From: Lachnospiraceae bacterium
GTDB taxonomy: Bacteria > Bacillota > Clostridia > Lachnospirales > Lachnospiraceae
Assembly: GCA_022787145.1 (NCBI GenBank)
Contig: JALFVM010000189.1
Coordinates: 1 to 44,855, forward strand
Reading direction: 5' to 3'
Length of the DNA: 44,855 nt
Part shown: in pieces, positions 15,622-25,579 of the stretch
How positions within the stretch are numbered: the stretch's first letter is position 1
Layout of the letters: every line of letters starts with the position of its first letter
Notes under the pieces: generated by a model
Database searches by the model: none
The model's input: the letters and a program-made list of their open reading frames with translations, nothing else
What the model was told of the DNA's origin: nothing
Program-made: the position numbers and the translations under genes

Positions 15622-16263
15622 TTATCCTAAGATTGAGACGATATCAGCAAAAACCTCTTCCATATCTTTGGTACCGTCTACTTCTTTTAATACGTTCTGG
15701 TTCTCATAGTAGTCGATCAGCGGCTGTGTCTGCTGATGATAAACGCCAAGACGTTTCTGAACTGTCTCAGGTTTGTCATCGTCACGAAGAATCAACTGCT
15801 CACCGCACACATCACATACACCTTCAGCCTTTGGTTTCGCATACTGTAAATGATATGTAGCACCGCATTTTACGCAGGCACGTCTTCCAGACATACGGTT
15901 GACGATGTTTTCATCCGGCACTTCCACATCAACTGCGTAATCAATTTTCTGACCCATTTTTGCAAGAGCTGCATCCAGGCTTTCTGCCTGCGGAATCGTA
16001 CGTGGGAATCCATCCAGAACATAGCCGGCTTTTGCATCGTCCTGCTGAATTCTGTCTGCAACAAGGTCTACTACTAATTCATCCGGAACAAGTAATCCCT
16101 GATCCATATAAGATTTTGCTTTCACGCCAAGCTCTGTTCCGTTTTTGATGTTCGCACGGAAGATATCTCCCGTGGAAATATGTGGGATGTTGTACTTCTC
16201 AGCGATTTTCTTTGCCTGTGTTCCTTTTCCTGCACCAGGTGCTCCTAACATGATAATACGCAT
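15622..16263 (-). CDS. adk: Adenylate kinase with zinc-binding LID
   Basis: A 213-residue kinase that interconverts ATP, ADP and AMP. The P-loop GAPGAGKGT is at 7-15 and DGFPRT at 84-89. The LID domain holds four cysteines (C130, C133, C150, C153), a structural zinc site common in Gram-positives. ATG at 16263 is used because GGAGGAGG lies 8 bases upstream; the in-frame start at 16281 would add six unsupported residues. It sits between secY and map as in most Firmicutes. Confidence 0.97.
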   Translation of the reverse strand: MRIIMLGAPGAGKGTQAKKIAEKYNIPHISTGDIFRANIKNGTELGVKAKSYMDQGLLVPDELVVDLVADRIQQDDAKAGYVLDGFPRTIPQAESLDAALAKMGQKIDYAVDVEVPDENIVNRMSGRRACVKCGATYHLQYAKPKAEGVCDVCGEQLILRDDDKPETVQKRLGVYHQQTQPLIDYYENQNVLKEVDGTKDMEEVFADIVSILG

Positions 16264-16300
16264 AAATGCTACCTCCTCCAAAAAAGTTATTTAATCCACA

Positions 16301-16333
16301 ACAGGGACGCAGCGTCTCGCTAACGTCCCTTGT
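16301..16333 (-). other. Hairpin in the secY-adk gap
   Basis: AGGGACG (16303-16309) pairs with CGTCCCT (16324-16330), with inner AGCG/CGCT (16311-16314, 16318-16321) around a three-base loop. No T run follows on the minus strand, so it is unlikely to be a terminator. It may stabilise or process the message. Confidence 0.45.
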
Positions 16334-16336
16334 AAA

Positions 16337-17683
16337 CTAATCATTTAAAAATCCTTTGTAATTGCGAACCAGCATTCTGGATTCAATCTGTTTGATTGTC
16401 TCAAGAACAACTCCTACGACGATGATAATGGATGTTCCGCCGAAGGAAACATTTGCTCCAAATACACCGTTGAAGAAGAACGGAATGAATGCTACGATAA
16501 TCAGTCCGGCTGCTCCGATAAAGATAATATAATTCAAGATTTTAGTCAAGTATTCGGACGTTGGTTTTCCAGGTCTTACACCCGGGATAAATCCGCCCTG
16601 TTTCTTCATGTTATCCGCTACTTCCAACGGATTGAATGTAATGGAAGTATAGAAGTACGCGAAGAAAATAACCAGTACGATATAAACCAGAAGACCAATT
16701 GTATAAATCGGCTGATCCGGATTGCACCAGTTGTTGGAAGAAAGACCTTTCAAAATTTCTGTTACGATTCCGCCTCCATTTCCCTTACCTGTAAAGGAAG
16801 CAATTACGCTTGGGAAGGACATAATGGATGATGCAAAGATAATCGGGATAACACCTCCGGTGTTGACCTTCAGCGGAATATGTGTAGACTGTCCGCCTAC
16901 CATCTTTCGTCCCTGCATCTTTTTGGAATACTGTACGGGAATTCTTCTCTCTGCACCATTTAAAATGAGTACAAATACAACTACAGCCAACACAACGGCT
17001 GCAATAATCAGTGCTGCCAGAGTACCCTTTGCGATTGTTTTGTTTTTGATAAAACTTTCATAAAGAGCAGTAAAATCACTCGGCATTCTGGATACAATAT
17101 TTACTGTCAGCACGATAGAAATACCATTTCCAACACCGTTCTCCGTGATTCGCTCACCAATCCACATCAGCATAGCGGAACCTGCGGTCAGGCAGGCAAC
17201 CACAACAACTGCCGCAAATATTTTCTCCAGTACGCTTGCATCTGAACCGGAAGCAAGTACAGGAATCAGTCCCTGACGCCCAAATCCGATTGCCATTGCA
17301 ATACCTTCCACTAAAGAAAGTGCTACAGTCACATAACGTGTGATAGCAGCAAGTTTCTTTCTACCATCTTCTCCATCACGCTGCATCTCTTCCAGTTTCG
17401 GAATCGCAATCGTGAGCAGCTGAATAATGATGGATGAAGTAATATATGGAGTGATATTTAAAGCGAAAATTGAGAACTGTTCAAAAGATCCTCCTGTAAA
17501 CGCGTCAAAGAAGTTAAAAGCGTCACCAGATTGGCTGGCGAACCACTGCTTAAAGTATTCACTGTCTGTTCCCGGAACGGGAAGCTGTGATCCCAGACGG
17601 ATCACAACTATCATCATCAGGACAAAGAACAGTCTTTTGCGCAGATCTTTTACACGAAACACATTCTTTACGCTTTCTAACAT
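16337..17683 (-). CDS. secY: Preprotein translocase subunit SecY
   Basis: A 448-residue protein with ten predicted transmembrane helices, the channel of the general secretion pathway in the cytoplasmic membrane. Recognisable pieces are LGSQLPVPGTD near the N terminus, the plug and helix region ITPYITSSIIIQLL (about 78-91) and the cytoplasmic loop FIPGVRPGKPT around 365. Its ATG overlaps the rplO stop codon (TAATG), indicating coupling. Confidence 0.98.
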   Translation of the reverse strand: MLESVKNVFRVKDLRKRLFFVLMMIVVIRLGSQLPVPGTDSEYFKQWFASQSGDAFNFFDAFTGGSFEQFSIFALNITPYITSSIIIQLLTIAIPKLEEMQRDGEDGRKKLAAITRYVTVALSLVEGIAMAIGFGRQGLIPVLASGSDASVLEKIFAAVVVVACLTAGSAMLMWIGERITENGVGNGISIVLTVNIVSRMPSDFTALYESFIKNKTIAKGTLAALIIAAVVLAVVVFVLILNGAERRIPVQYSKKMQGRKMVGGQSTHIPLKVNTGGVIPIIFASSIMSFPSVIASFTGKGNGGGIVTEILKGLSSNNWCNPDQPIYTIGLLVYIVLVIFFAYFYTSITFNPLEVADNMKKQGGFIPGVRPGKPTSEYLTKILNYIIFIGAAGLIIVAFIPFFFNGVFGANVSFGGTSIIIVVGVVLETIKQIESRMLVRNYKGFLND

Positions 17684-18123
17684 TAGATCACCTCTACTGT
17701 TCCACCTACAGCTTCAATTTTTGCTTTCGCACTTTCACTAAAAGCGTTTACTTTTACAGTAAGCTTTTTCGTAAGCTCACCGTTTCCAAGAATTTTAACG
17801 CCGTCATGAGCATTTGTAATCGTACCAGTAGCCAGTAATGTCTCAACTGTTACTTCAGCACCATCTTCAAATCTCTCAAGCTCGCTTACGTTGATAGCTA
17901 CGATGTCTTTAGAATTTCTGCATTTGAATCCACGTTTCGGGAGTCTGCGGTATAAAGGCATCTGTCCACCTTCGAAGCCTGCTTTCTTTGCTCCGGAACG
18001 AGCTAACTGACCTTTGTGACCCTTACCGGCTGTTTTTCCATTACCGGAAGCGTGACCACGACCTCTTCTGAAATTATTGCTGTGCTTAGAACCTTCTGCT
18101 GGTCTTAAGTTTGATAACTCCAT
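17683..18123 (-). CDS. rplO: 50S ribosomal protein L15
   Basis: A 146-residue L15 with the Gly/Lys/Arg-rich N terminus ([21 protein letters not shown]) that threads into 23S rRNA. The start at 18123 is set by AAGGAGG upstream and by similarity to known L15 ([12 protein letters not shown]). The stop codon overlaps the secY start. Confidence 0.97.
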   Translation of the reverse strand: MELSNLRPAEGSKHSNNFRRGRGHASGNGKTAGKGHKGQLARSGAKKAGFEGGQMPLYRRLPKRGFKCRNSKDIVAINVSELERFEDGAEVTVETLLATGTITNAHDGVKILGNGELTKKLTVKVNAFSESAKAKIEAVGGTVEVI

Positions 18124-18153
18124 CTTTGGCACCTCCTTTATCAATAATTAAGA

Positions 18154-18336
18154 TTAAATTTCTTCAACTTTTACTAAATGCTGAATCTGTTTTACCATTC
18201 CGCGAACAGAAGCGTTATCTGGCATCTCAACTGTTTTGTTCAGTTTGCGAAGACCCAGAGCAGCTGCTGTCTGTTTATGTTTAGGAATGGCACCGATTGT
18301 AGATTTTACTAATGTAATTTTTAATTTCTCTGCCAT
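18154..18336 (-). CDS. rpmD: 50S ribosomal protein L30
   Basis: A 60-residue L30 starting [20 protein letters not shown], with the conserved [15 protein letters not shown] segment (27-41). It binds 23S rRNA domain II/V and 5S surroundings. It lies 13 bases after rpsE with an AGGAGG site. Confidence 0.97.
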   Translation of the reverse strand: MAEKLKITLVKSTIGAIPKHKQTAAALGLRKLNKTVEMPDNASVRGMVKQIQHLVKVEEI

Positions 18337-18349
18337 TTTTCAGTCCTCC

Positions 18350-18859
18350 TTAACCCAGAATCTCTTCTACAGATTTTCCGCGAAGTTTAGCTACTTCTTC
18401 AGGAGTCTTTAACTGACTTAAACCTGCGATTGTAGCAAGAACTACATTCTGTTTATTTCTGGAACCCATACATTTTGTACGGATGTTTTTGATTCCTGCT
18501 AACTCGATTACGGCACGGGCAGGACCACCAGCGATTACTCCAGTACCTTCCGGAGCTTTCTTCAGAAGCATTTCTGCACTTCCGAATTTTCCAACGAAGT
18601 CATGTGTAATACTTCCGTTCTCATCTCTTGCAACAGTAACTAATTTTTTGATCGCATCTTCTTTTCCTTTACGGATTGCTTCCGGAATTTCAGCTGCTTT
18701 TCCCAAACCTGCACCAACATGTCCGTTTCCGTCACCTACAACTACTAAAGCTGTAAATCTCATGTTACGTCCACCTTTGACAACCTTGGTTACACGTTTG
18801 ATTGATACTACTTTATCTTCTAACTCTAACTGACTAGCATCAATAAGATTACGTCTCAT
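18350..18859 (-). CDS. rpsE: 30S ribosomal protein S5
   Basis: A 169-residue S5 with the N-terminal double-stranded RNA-binding-like domain ([21 protein letters not shown], split here at the conserved GGR) and [19 protein letters not shown] at 40-58. S5 shapes the mRNA entry and affects accuracy. It is 19 bases after rplR. Confidence 0.98.
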   Translation of the reverse strand: MRRNLIDASQLELEDKVVSIKRVTKVVKGGRNMRFTALVVVGDGNGHVGAGLGKAAEIPEAIRKGKEDAIKKLVTVARDENGSITHDFVGKFGSAEMLLKKAPEGTGVIAGGPARAVIELAGIKNIRTKCMGSRNKQNVVLATIAGLSQLKTPEEVAKLRGKSVEEILG

Positions 18860-18878
18860 GTGTGATCTTCCCTCCTTG

Positions 18879-19247
18879 TTAGAAATCTAATCCAGCTTCT
18901 CTGGCAGCATCTGCCAGTGCTTTGATTTTTCCGTGATATATAAAGCCGCCTCTATCAAAGACTACTTCCTTAATACCAGCTTCGATTGCTTTTTTGCCGA
19001 TGACAGTTCCTAATTTTGTAGCTGCAGCTACATCGTTGGTATGCTCAAGACCTTCTTTTACCTCAGCCTGAAGAGTAGAAGCAGATACTAAAGTGTGTCC
19101 AACGGTGTCATCGATGATCTGCGCGTACATATGATTGTTGCTTCTGAATACAGCCAAGCGTGGTGCCTGAGCTGTTCCGCTGATGCGATTGCGCATTCTT
19201 CTATGCTTTTTCTGGCGAACATCCGCTCTTGATACTTTTTTAATCAT
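18879..19247 (-). CDS. rplR: 50S ribosomal protein L18
   Basis: A 122-residue L18 that carries 5S rRNA into the large subunit. Typical stretches are [22 protein letters not shown] and [23 protein letters not shown]. The ATG at 19247 is preferred over an in-frame GTG at 19253, because the AAGGAG site lies 9 bases before the former but only about 3 before the latter. Confidence 0.97.
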   Translation of the reverse strand: MIKKVSRADVRQKKHRRMRNRISGTAQAPRLAVFRSNNHMYAQIIDDTVGHTLVSASTLQAEVKEGLEHTNDVAAATKLGTVIGKKAIEAGIKEVVFDRGGFIYHGKIKALADAAREAGLDF

Positions 19248-19264
19248 TTTCACACTCTCCTTAA

Positions 19265-19804
19265 TTATTTCTTACCAGTCTTACCAACTTTACGTCTGAT
19301 CACTTCATCAGCATATTTGATACCTTTGCCCTTGTATGGCTCAGGTCTTCTCTTGTCTCTGATCTCAGCAGCGTATTGGCCAACTTTTTCTTTATCAATA
19401 CCTTCAACGGTAATTGTGTTACCTTCCACTTTTGCTTCCAGGCCTTCTGGATCCTGCATTTCTACCGGATGAGAGTATCCCAGGTTCAGAACTAACTTCT
19501 TGCCCTGTTTTGCACATTTGTAACCTACACCGTTTACTTCCAGAACTTTCTTATATCCTTCGCTTACGCCAACAACCATGTTGTTCAGTAAGCTTCTTGT
19601 CAATCCGTGTAAGGATTTCATTTTCTTCAGATCATTTGGTCTTGTGACAACAATGTGTCCATCTTCTAATTTAATTTCCATCTCGTGTGGAAGCTCTTTC
19701 TCAAGAGTTCCTTTTGGGCCTTTTACGGTCACTACGTTGTTCTCAGCGATTTTTACTTCTACTCCAGCCGGAACAGCGATAGGCAGTCTTCCAATTCGTG
19801 ACAT
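19265..19804 (-). CDS. rplF: 50S ribosomal protein L6
   Basis: A 179-residue L6 starting [17 protein letters not shown], with the C-terminal signature [25 protein letters not shown]6 lies near the GTPase-associated centre. It is separated from rpsH by 201 bases, an unusually large gap that contains element B. Confidence 0.98.
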   Translation of the reverse strand: MSRIGRLPIAVPAGVEVKIAENNVVTVKGPKGTLEKELPHEMEIKLEDGHIVVTRPNDLKKMKSLHGLTRSLLNNMVVGVSEGYKKVLEVNGVGYKCAKQGKKLVLNLGYSHPVEMQDPEGLEAKVEGNTITVEGIDKEKVGQYAAEIRDKRRPEPYKGKGIKYADEVIRRKVGKTGKK

Positions 19805-19836
19805 ACCAGATTTCCTCCTTATAACTTAGATTCTCG

Positions 19837-20005
19837 GAAGGGACGCTTATGTGGTTCCCTTCTGTTTTCAGTTTCCTAGCGGACGGGTTCTTCACTCAAC
19901 GAAGTTCGCACGTCGCTTTCGCTCGTGCTCTCTAAGGTTCGTGAAGGGCCTCGCACTAAGTTCAATCTGCGCCTTTCGGCTTGATTTCACTAAGTTGCTT
20001 TCGGC
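19837..20005 (-). repeat. Hairpin element B between rpsH and rplF
   Basis: A small hairpin GAAGGGA/TCCCTTC (19837-19862) is followed by the element proper. Hairpin 1 has arms CTTCAC (19890-19895) and GTGAAG (19941-19946) with inner GCACG/CGTGC (19908-19912, 19924-19928). Hairpin 2 has TCAA/TTGA (19962-19965, 19981-19984) with inner GCC/GGC. The words CACTAAGTTC and CTAAGGTTC recur on the strands. Element C at 25165-25280 aligns with it over most of its length. Confidence 0.6.
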
Positions 20006-20407
20006 CTACCAAACGAATGCCAGTACCTCGCCGCCTACCTGCTCTTTACGAGCCTGTTTGTCAGTGATTACACCTTTATTTGTAGAAAGAATAGCGATTC
20101 CAAGTCCACCCAGAACTTTTGGAAGCTCATCTTTACCAACATAAACACGCAGACCTGGTTTAGAAATTCTCTTTAAGCCTGTGATGATTTTCTGATTTTT
20201 ATCTTCACCATATTTTAAAGTGATATGGATTGTTTTAAAACTTCCGTCCTCTACTAAATCGTATTTTGCGATGTAACCCTCGTCCACGAGAATGTTAGCA
20301 ATAGCAATTTTCATTTTAGAAGCAGGAACATCTACTGTATCATGTTTTGCAGTATTTGCATTACGGATTCTTGTAAGCATATCTGCAATAGGATCGCTCA
20401 TAGTCAT
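20006..20407 (-). CDS. rpsH: 30S ribosomal protein S8
   Basis: A 133-residue S8 starting [18 protein letters not shown], with the C-terminal core [21 protein letters not shown] and [13 protein letters not shown]. It binds the central domain of 16S rRNA; in E. coli it represses the spc operon at rplE. AGGAGG lies 9 bases before the first ATG. A start two codons later is also possible. Confidence 0.97.
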   Translation of the reverse strand: MTMSDPIADMLTRIRNANTAKHDTVDVPASKMKIAIANILVDEGYIAKYDLVEDGSFKTIHITLKYGEDKNQKIITGLKRISKPGLRVYVGKDELPKVLGGLGIAILSTNKGVITDKQARKEQVGGEVLAFVW

Positions 20408-20428
20408 GAATGTTTACCTCCTTGAATT

Positions 20429-20614
20429 TTACCAGCTGGCTTTTTTAACACCAGGAATTTGTCCTTTATATGCTAACTCACGGAAACAGATTCTGCAGAT
20501 TCCGTATTTTCTTAAGTATGCATGTGGACGACCACAGATTCTGCAGCGGTTGTACTCTCTAGTAGAGAATTTCTGTTTGCGCTGCTGTTTGATTTTCATT
20601 GCTGTTTTAGCCAT
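20429..20614 (-). CDS. rpsZ: 30S ribosomal protein S14, zinc-binding type
   Basis: A 61-residue short S14 with two CxxC pairs, CRICGRPH and CRICFREL (about 24-27 and 40-43), forming a zinc site. This type is the usual one in Gram-positive clostridia. It lies in the 30S head. It is placed between rplE and rpsH as expected. Confidence 0.97.
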   Translation of the reverse strand: MAKTAMKIKQQRKQKFSTREYNRCRICGRPHAYLRKYGICRICFRELAYKGQIPGVKKASW

Positions 20615-20632
20615 GAATACTCTACCTCCTAA

Positions 20633-21172
20633 TTATTTAGCGAATGGCATATTGAATAATGTCAATAATTCACGAGCTTCTTCATCAGTCTTAGCAGTAG
20701 TTACGAATATAATATCCATACCTCTTACTTTGTCAATTTTGTCATACTCAACTTCCGGGAAGATTAACTGCTCTTTGATACCCAGAGCGTAGTTTCCTCT
20801 ACCATCAAATGCGTTAGGATTTACACCTCTGAAGTCACGTACTCGTGGCAGTGCCAGATTGATCAGACGATCAGCAAACTCATACATCTTATCTCCGCGG
20901 AGTGTAGTTTTGCATCCGATTGCCATACCTTCTCTTAATTTGAAGTTGGCAACAGATTTTTTTGCTTTTGTTTTGATTGCTTTCTGTCCTGTAATCAGCT
21001 CCATATCTGCGATTGCAGCGTCCAGAACTTTTGCGTTCTCTTTTGCTTCACCAACACCCATGTTTACAACGATTTTTGCGAGTTTTGGCACTTCCATTAC
21101 GTTTTTATATCCAAATTTCTTTGTCATGGCATCCATGATCTCGTTCTTGTATAACTCTTCAAGTCTAGTCAC
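20633..21172 (-). CDS. rplE: 50S ribosomal protein L5
   Basis: A 179-residue L5 that binds 5S rRNA and the P-site tRNA elbow. Conserved parts are [16 protein letters not shown] (about 28-43) and the [11 protein letters not shown] stretch. The start codon is GTG, with GGAGG about 9 bases upstream. It follows rplX by 22 bases. Confidence 0.97.
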   Translation of the reverse strand: MTRLEELYKNEIMDAMTKKFGYKNVMEVPKLAKIVVNMGVGEAKENAKVLDAAIADMELITGQKAIKTKAKKSVANFKLREGMAIGCKTTLRGDKMYEFADRLINLALPRVRDFRGVNPNAFDGRGNYALGIKEQLIFPEVEYDKIDKVRGMDIIFVTTAKTDEEARELLTLFNMPFAK

Positions 21173-21194
21173 TTGTACTTGCCTCCTCTCTCAA

Positions 21195-21506
21195 TTAATC
21201 GATAACTTCGCCTGTTGCTTTAGCGAAACGAACTTTTTTGTCTCCATCCATCTTGTAACCAACTCTGGTTGCTTTGCCGTTGTGCAGGTACATTACGTTA
21301 GAAACATGAATTGGAGCTTCTTTTGTAATGATTCCACCCTGCTGGTTAGCCATAGAAGGTTTGGAGTGCTTTGTAACCATGTTCACGCCTTCAACTAAAA
21401 CTGTATTGTTTTTAACATTGACAGCAATTACTTTGCCCTCTTTGTCTTTATCTTTACCAGCGATTACTTTTACAGTGTCGCCTTTTTTAATTTTCATAGC
21501 TGACAT
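21195..21506 (-). CDS. rplX: 50S ribosomal protein L24
   Basis: A 103-residue L24 with an N-terminal KOW motif ([23 protein letters not shown], read across residues 6-28), ending [10 protein letters not shown]. It starts assembly of the large subunit by binding 23S rRNA domain I. AGGAGG lies 9 bases before the first ATG. Confidence 0.97.
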   Translation of the reverse strand: MSAMKIKKGDTVKVIAGKDKDKEGKVIAVNVKNNTVLVEGVNMVTKHSKPSMANQQGGIITKEAPIHVSNVMYLHNGKATRVGYKMDGDKKVRFAKATGEVID

Positions 21507-21517
21507 TATGCACCCTC

Positions 21518-21886
21518 CTATAATACTTCCGGAGCCAGAGAAACAATCTTCATGAATTTTTTCTCACGCAGCTCTCTTGCTACTGGTCCAAAGATACGAG
21601 TTCCTTTTGGAGTCATATCGTCTTTGATAATTACAGCAGCGTTTTCATCGAATCTGATATAAGAACCATCTTTACGACGGGCACCTTTGACAGTACGAAC
21701 AACAACAGCTTTTACAACGTCACCTTTTTTAACAACGCCGCCTGGTGTTGCATCTTTGACCGTAGCAACGATGATATCACCAATATTTGCATATCTTCTC
21801 GTAGAACCACCTAATACACGGATACAAAGGATTTCTTTTGCACCAGTATTGTCAGCGACTCTAAGTCTACTTTCCTGTTGAATCAT
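21518..21886 (-). CDS. rplN: 50S ribosomal protein L14
   Basis: A 122-residue L14, the usual bacterial length, starting [19 protein letters not shown] and ending [13 protein letters not shown]. It lies at the subunit interface, and the silencing factor RsfS binds it in many bacteria. Confidence 0.98.
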   Translation of the reverse strand: MIQQESRLRVADNTGAKEILCIRVLGGSTRRYANIGDIIVATVKDATPGGVVKKGDVVKAVVVRTVKGARRKDGSYIRFDENAAVIIKDDMTPKGTRIFGPVARELREKKFMKIVSLAPEVL

Positions 21887-21902
21887 GCTTGTATCCTCCT
21901 AA

Positions 21903-22157
21903 TTATTTCACTTTCTCTACGATTTCAACCAGTCTCCATCTCTTATCTTTGGATAATGGTCTGGTCTCCATTACTTTAACTGTATCGCCAATGCTGCACT
22001 CATTGTTTTCGTCATGAGCTTTTAATTTATATGTTCTCTTTACGATTTTTTTGTAAAGAGGATGTTTTACGTGATCTTCGATTGCAACTACGATGGTTTT
22101 GTCCATCTTATTGCTTACAACTTTACCCACACGGGTTTTTCTAAGATTTCTCTCCAC
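21903..22157 (-). CDS. rpsQ: 30S ribosomal protein S17
   Basis: An 84-residue OB-fold protein starting [19 protein letters not shown], with the family word [19 protein letters not shown] near the end. It is a primary 16S rRNA binder of the 5' domain. Confidence 0.97.
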   Translation of the reverse strand: MERNLRKTRVGKVVSNKMDKTIVVAIEDHVKHPLYKKIVKRTYKLKAHDENNECSIGDTVKVMETRPLSKDKRWRLVEIVEKVK

Positions 22158-22183
22158 GATTTCTGCCTCCTATATTTCTGAAA

Positions 22184-22393
22184 TTATTCAGCTGCGTTTG
22201 CTTTTTCAGTAATTACAGTCTGAATTCTGGCAATATTTTTGCGAACCTCTTTGATTCTGCTTGTATTGTCCAACTGATTGGTTGCATTCTGAAATCTCAA
22301 GTTAAAGAGTTCCTTTTTAGCAGCTACTAATTCTTCTTGTAATTCTGCAGCTGATTTTGCTTTTAAATCTTCTACGAATTTATTAATTTTCAC
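22184..22393 (-). CDS. rpmC: 50S ribosomal protein L29
   Basis: A 69-residue helical hairpin protein located by the exit tunnel. GTG at 22393 gives [20 protein letters not shown] after the start, the usual L29 beginning, with AAGGCGG 8 bases upstream. An in-frame GTG at 22402 would add three residues and sit too close to the site. The gene overlaps the end of rplP by 11 bases. Confidence 0.93.
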   Translation of the reverse strand: MKINKFVEDLKAKSAAELQEELVAAKKELFNLRFQNATNQLDNTSRIKEVRKNIARIQTVITEKANAAE

Positions 22394-22820
22394 TGTTATC
22401 ACCGCCTTCTAAGTCTGCACGAGAAACGATTTTACATTTACATGGTAACTTGTGCATTGCCAAACGTAATGCTTCACGAGCTGCTTCTTCAGAAACACCT
22501 GCGATCTCGAACATTACACGACCTGGTTTTACAACTGCTACCCAGTATTCTAAGGCACCTTTACCGGAACCCATACGAGTTTCTGCTGGTTTTGCTGTTA
22601 CTGGTTTATCTGGGAAAATCTTGATCCATACCTGACCACCACGTTTTACAGAACGTGTCATCGCGATACGGGCAGCCTCGATCTGATTGGATCTGATCCA
22701 GCAAGGCTCTGTTGCAACAAGACCGTACTCACCATAGTTGATTTTGTTTCCTCTCAGGGCTTTTCCTCTCATGGAGCCACGGAATTGTTTACGACGTTTT
22801 ACTCTTTTTGGCATTAACAT
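22383..22820 (-). CDS. rplP: 50S ribosomal protein L16
   Basis: A 145-residue L16 near the peptidyl transferase centre, with [15 protein letters not shown] and [19 protein letters not shown]. The ATG at 22820 overlaps the rpsC stop (TAATG) and has GGGAG 9 bases upstream, so it is preferred to the ATG two codons later (MPKRV), although the latter is the common start in relatives. Confidence 0.96.
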   Translation of the reverse strand: MLMPKRVKRRKQFRGSMRGKALRGNKINYGEYGLVATEPCWIRSNQIEAARIAMTRSVKRGGQVWIKIFPDKPVTAKPAETRMGSGKGALEYWVAVVKPGRVMFEIAGVSEEAAREALRLAMHKLPCKCKIVSRADLEGGDNSEN

Positions 22821-23476
22821 TATTTATCGCTCCCTTCCTTAGTTCCTTTTGTAGGAAGTACTTCACCGTTGTAGATCCAAGCTTTTACACCAACTTTTCC
22901 GTAAGTTGTGTCAGCTTCTGCGAATCCATAGTCAATATCTGCTCTTAATGTCTGCAGCGGAATGTTTCCTTCGCTGTAGAACTCTGTACGAGCCATATCA
23001 GCTCCGCCAAGACGTCCGGATACAGCTGTTTTGATTCCTTTTGCGCCAGCTTTCATTGTTCTGCTCATTGTAGATTTCATAGCACGACGGAAAGAAATAC
23101 GGTTTTCCAGCTGAAGTGCGATGTTCTCTGCTACTAACTGAGCATCTTTGTCTGGTCTTTTTACTTCCTTGATGTCAACGATTAACTTTTTGTCTGTATA
23201 TTTCTGTAATTCAGCTTTTACTTTCTCGATCTCAGCTCCGCCCTTACCGATTACGATACCAGGTTTTGCTGTGTAGATGATAACTTTAACTCTTTCAGAT
23301 GCTCTCTCGATTTCAATCTTGGAAACACCTGCTGTATATAATTTCTTCTTCAGGTATTTTCTGATGTTGTAATCTTCTACCAGATTGTCGGCGAAGTCAG
23401 CTTCAGCATACCATTTGGAATCCCAGTCTTTGATAACTCCGACTCTAAGACCATGTGGGTTAACTTTCTGTCCCAT
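22820..23476 (-). CDS. rpsC: 30S ribosomal protein S3
   Basis: A 218-residue S3 starting [20 protein letters not shown]. It contains a type 2 KH domain ([17 protein letters not shown], about 75-91) and the C-terminal [19 protein letters not shown]. It lines the mRNA entry tunnel. Confidence 0.98.
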   Translation of the reverse strand: MGQKVNPHGLRVGVIKDWDSKWYAEADFADNLVEDYNIRKYLKKKLYTAGVSKIEIERASERVKVIIYTAKPGIVIGKGGAEIEKVKAELQKYTDKKLIVDIKEVKRPDKDAQLVAENIALQLENRISFRRAMKSTMSRTMKAGAKGIKTAVSGRLGGADMARTEFYSEGNIPLQTLRADIDYGFAEADTTYGKVGVKAWIYNGEVLPTKGTKEGSDK

Positions 23477-23487
23477 GTTTTGCCTCC

Positions 23488-23877
23488 TTATCTTTCATCC
23501 AGCACGATAGTGATATGACTTGTTCTCTTCTCGATTCTGTACGCTCTACCCTGTGCTCTTGGCTGAATTCTCTTCATTGTTGGTCCTTTGTTTGCGTAGC
23601 ACTCTGCAATGTAGAGGTTGTCTGCGCTCATTCCGTTGTTGTTCTCAGCGTTTGCAATTGCTGACTCCAACAGTTTCTTCAGTACGCTGGAAGCGTAACG
23701 TGGATTGTATGTTAAGATACCAAGTGCTGTCTGTACGTCTTTGCCGCGAATAACATCTAATACATAAGAAGCTTTCTGTACGGACATTCTAGCATAAGAC
23801 AATTTTGCTGATGGTCTTGTATCTCTATTATTCTCATTTCTTAATCGCTTAATTTGGCTTCTATGACCTTTAGCCAT
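23488..23877 (-). CDS. rplV: 50S ribosomal protein L22
   Basis: A 129-residue L22 whose beta-hairpin lines the exit tunnel and is a site of macrolide resistance. Conserved pieces are [21 protein letters not shown] and [21 protein letters not shown]. It is preceded by a 78-base gap with three packed hairpins. Confidence 0.98.
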   Translation of the reverse strand: MAKGHRSQIKRLRNENNRDTRPSAKLSYARMSVQKASYVLDVIRGKDVQTALGILTYNPRYASSVLKKLLESAIANAENNNGMSADNLYIAECYANKGPTMKRIQPRAQGRAYRIEKRTSHITIVLDER

Positions 23878-23903
23878 GAGTAATGCCCTCCTTTCAAATG
23901 TTG

Positions 23904-23944
23904 CTGCCTTTCGGCAGTAGCCTGGTGGCTACCCCCTTACGGGG
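23904..23944 (-). other. Three adjacent tetraloop hairpins between rpsS and rplV
   Basis: On the minus strand CCCC-GTAA-GGGG, TAGCC-ACCA-GGCTA and CTGCC-GAAA-GGCAG follow one another with zero or one base between stems (41-44/33-36, 27-31/18-22, 13-17/4-8 in 239xx numbering). GAAA and GTAA are GNRA tetraloops. The rplV ribosome-binding site follows about 15 bases later. There is no T run, so this is not a terminator. Confidence 0.6.
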
Positions 23945-23955
23945 CAAGCACCAAT

Positions 23956-24240
23956 CTATCTACGAACTCCTGATTTTTTCTCGTCTTTTCCATGACCTCT
24001 GTAAGTTCTTGTTGCAACGAACTCACCAAGTTTATGTCCTACCATATCTTCTGTAACATATACCGGTACATGTTTTCTTCCGTCATGAACAGCAATTGTA
24101 TGTCCTACGAACTGAGGGAAGATTGTGGAACGACGTGACCAGGTTTTAATAACGGATTTCTCATTTGCAGCGTTTAAAGCGTCAACCTTTTTTAACAGGC
24201 TGGCATCTGCGAATGGTCCTTTTTTCAGTGAACGAGCCAT
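23956..24240 (-). CDS. rpsS: 30S ribosomal protein S19
   Basis: A 94-residue S19 starting [20 protein letters not shown], with the C-terminal [19 protein letters not shown]. It pairs with S13 in the 30S head. It follows rplB by 13 bases. Confidence 0.98.
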   Translation of the reverse strand: MARSLKKGPFADASLLKKVDALNAANEKSVIKTWSRRSTIFPQFVGHTIAVHDGRKHVPVYVTEDMVGHKLGEFVATRTYRGHGKDEKKSGVRR

Positions 24241-24253
24241 GTTCTAACCTCCT

Positions 24254-25099
24254 TTATTTTGCTAATGCTTTACCATCTCTTCTTCTTACGATGTACTTGT
24301 TGGACTGTTTGTTTTTCTTTCTAGTCTTCAGACCAAGAGCAGGTTTGCCCCATGGTGTACATGGACCAGGACGACCGATGCTGGTCTTACCTTCACCACC
24401 ACCGTGTGGATGGTCATTCGGGTTCATTACGGAACCACGAACAGTAGGTCTGATTCCCATGTGACGTTTACGTCCAGCTTTACCAATGTTGATCAGGTTG
24501 TGATCACCATTTCCTACAACTCCGATGGAAGCACGGCAAATGATTGGAACCATTCTCATTTCTCCGGATGGCAATCTCAATGTCGCATATTTTCCTTCTT
24601 TTGCCATTAACTGAGCTCCGTTACCAGCGGAACGAACCAGCTGTCCGCCTTTTCCAGGATACAGCTCGATGTTGTGAACCATAGTACCTACCGGGATAGC
24701 AGATAATGGAAGGCAGTTACCTACACGTACCTCTGCGTTCTCGCCGTTCATGATTTTTGCACCAACTTTTAATCCTTCTGGAGCTAAGATATATGCTTTC
24801 TCACCGTCTGCATAGCAGATCAGTGCGATGTTAGCTGTTCTGTTCGGATCGTACTCGATACCGATAACTGTTGCCTGAATATCGTCTTTCTTTCTCTTGA
24901 AGTCGATGATTCTGTATTTTCTTCTGCTGCCGCCTCCGCGGTGTCTTACTGTGATTTTACCCTGATTGTTACGTCCAGCATTTTTATTTAAAGAGGTTAC
25001 CAGAGATTTCTCAGGAGTAGATTTTGTAATCTCAGAGAAATCAGAACCTGTCATGTGACGTCTGGAAGGTGTATATGGGTTATATGTCTTAATTCCCAT
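24254..25099 (-). CDS. rplB: 50S ribosomal protein L2
   Basis: A 281-residue L2, needed for subunit joining and peptidyl transfer. Signatures are [20 protein letters not shown] (about 42-61) and, near the C terminus, [20 protein letters not shown] containing the conserved functional His. It is followed by rpsS and preceded by a 180-base gap holding element C. Confidence 0.98.
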   Translation of the reverse strand: MGIKTYNPYTPSRRHMTGSDFSEITKSTPEKSLVTSLNKNAGRNNQGKITVRHRGGGSRRKYRIIDFKRKKDDIQATVIGIEYDPNRTANIALICYADGEKAYILAPEGLKVGAKIMNGENAEVRVGNCLPLSAIPVGTMVHNIELYPGKGGQLVRSAGNGAQLMAKEGKYATLRLPSGEMRMVPIICRASIGVVGNGDHNLINIGKAGRKRHMGIRPTVRGSVMNPNDHPHGGGEGKTSIGRPGPCTPWGKPALGLKTRKKNKQSNKYIVRRRDGKALAK

Positions 25100-25164
25100 T
25101 ACTCTTTCTCCTTTCGAATTTAATTATCATGCTTTCCAGCATATATTTACACGTTATTTCAAAA

Positions 25165-25280
25165 CGGGTATCTTCACTCAACTAAGTTCGCACTGCATTA
25201 CCATTTGTGCTCACTAAGGTTCGTGAAGGGGGGTCCGACTAAGGTTCAACCTTCGTCTTTGACTCGGTTTTACCAAGTCT
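25165..25280 (-). repeat. Hairpin element C between rplW and rplB
   Basis: The top strand shares ACGGGT, CTTCACTCAAC, AAGTTCGCAC, GTGCTC, CTAAGGTTCGTGAAGGG and ACTAAG(G)TTCAA with element B, in the same order and at nearly the same spacing. Hairpin 1 has arms CTTCAC (25172-25177) and GTGAAG (25223-25228), with inner GCAC/GTGC (25190-25193, 25207-25210). The loop sequences differ from element B, while the stems are kept. Confidence 0.6.
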
Positions 25281-25579
25281 TATAACCCCTCAAAAATTTC
25301 AATATCCTTGCTGTCTTCTGTTAAAGCAACGATTGCTTTCTTAGTTTTAGCTGTCTTTCCGAATGTCATACCACGGCGTTTTTTCTTACCGTCGTTGTTC
25401 ATTGTGTTTACGCTTTTTACTTTTGTTCCCTCGAACATTTTCTCAACAGCTTCTTTAATCTGAGCTTTGTTTGCTTCCGGATGTACCAGGAATGTGTATT
25501 TTTTCTCAGCCATTGCGTTCATGCTCTTCTCAGTTACTACTGGTTTGAGAATGACATCATAATATTGAATGTTAGCCAT
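25280..25579 (-). CDS. rplW: 50S ribosomal protein L23
   Basis: A 99-residue L23 that sits at the tunnel exit and docks trigger factor and SRP. Typical stretches are [17 protein letters not shown] and [18 protein letters not shown]. Its ATG overlaps the rplD stop (TAATG). Confidence 0.97.
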   Translation of the reverse strand: MANIQYYDVILKPVVTEKSMNAMAEKKYTFLVHPEANKAQIKEAVEKMFEGTKVKSVNTMNNDGKKKRRGMTFGKTAKTKKAIVALTEDSKDIEIFEGL

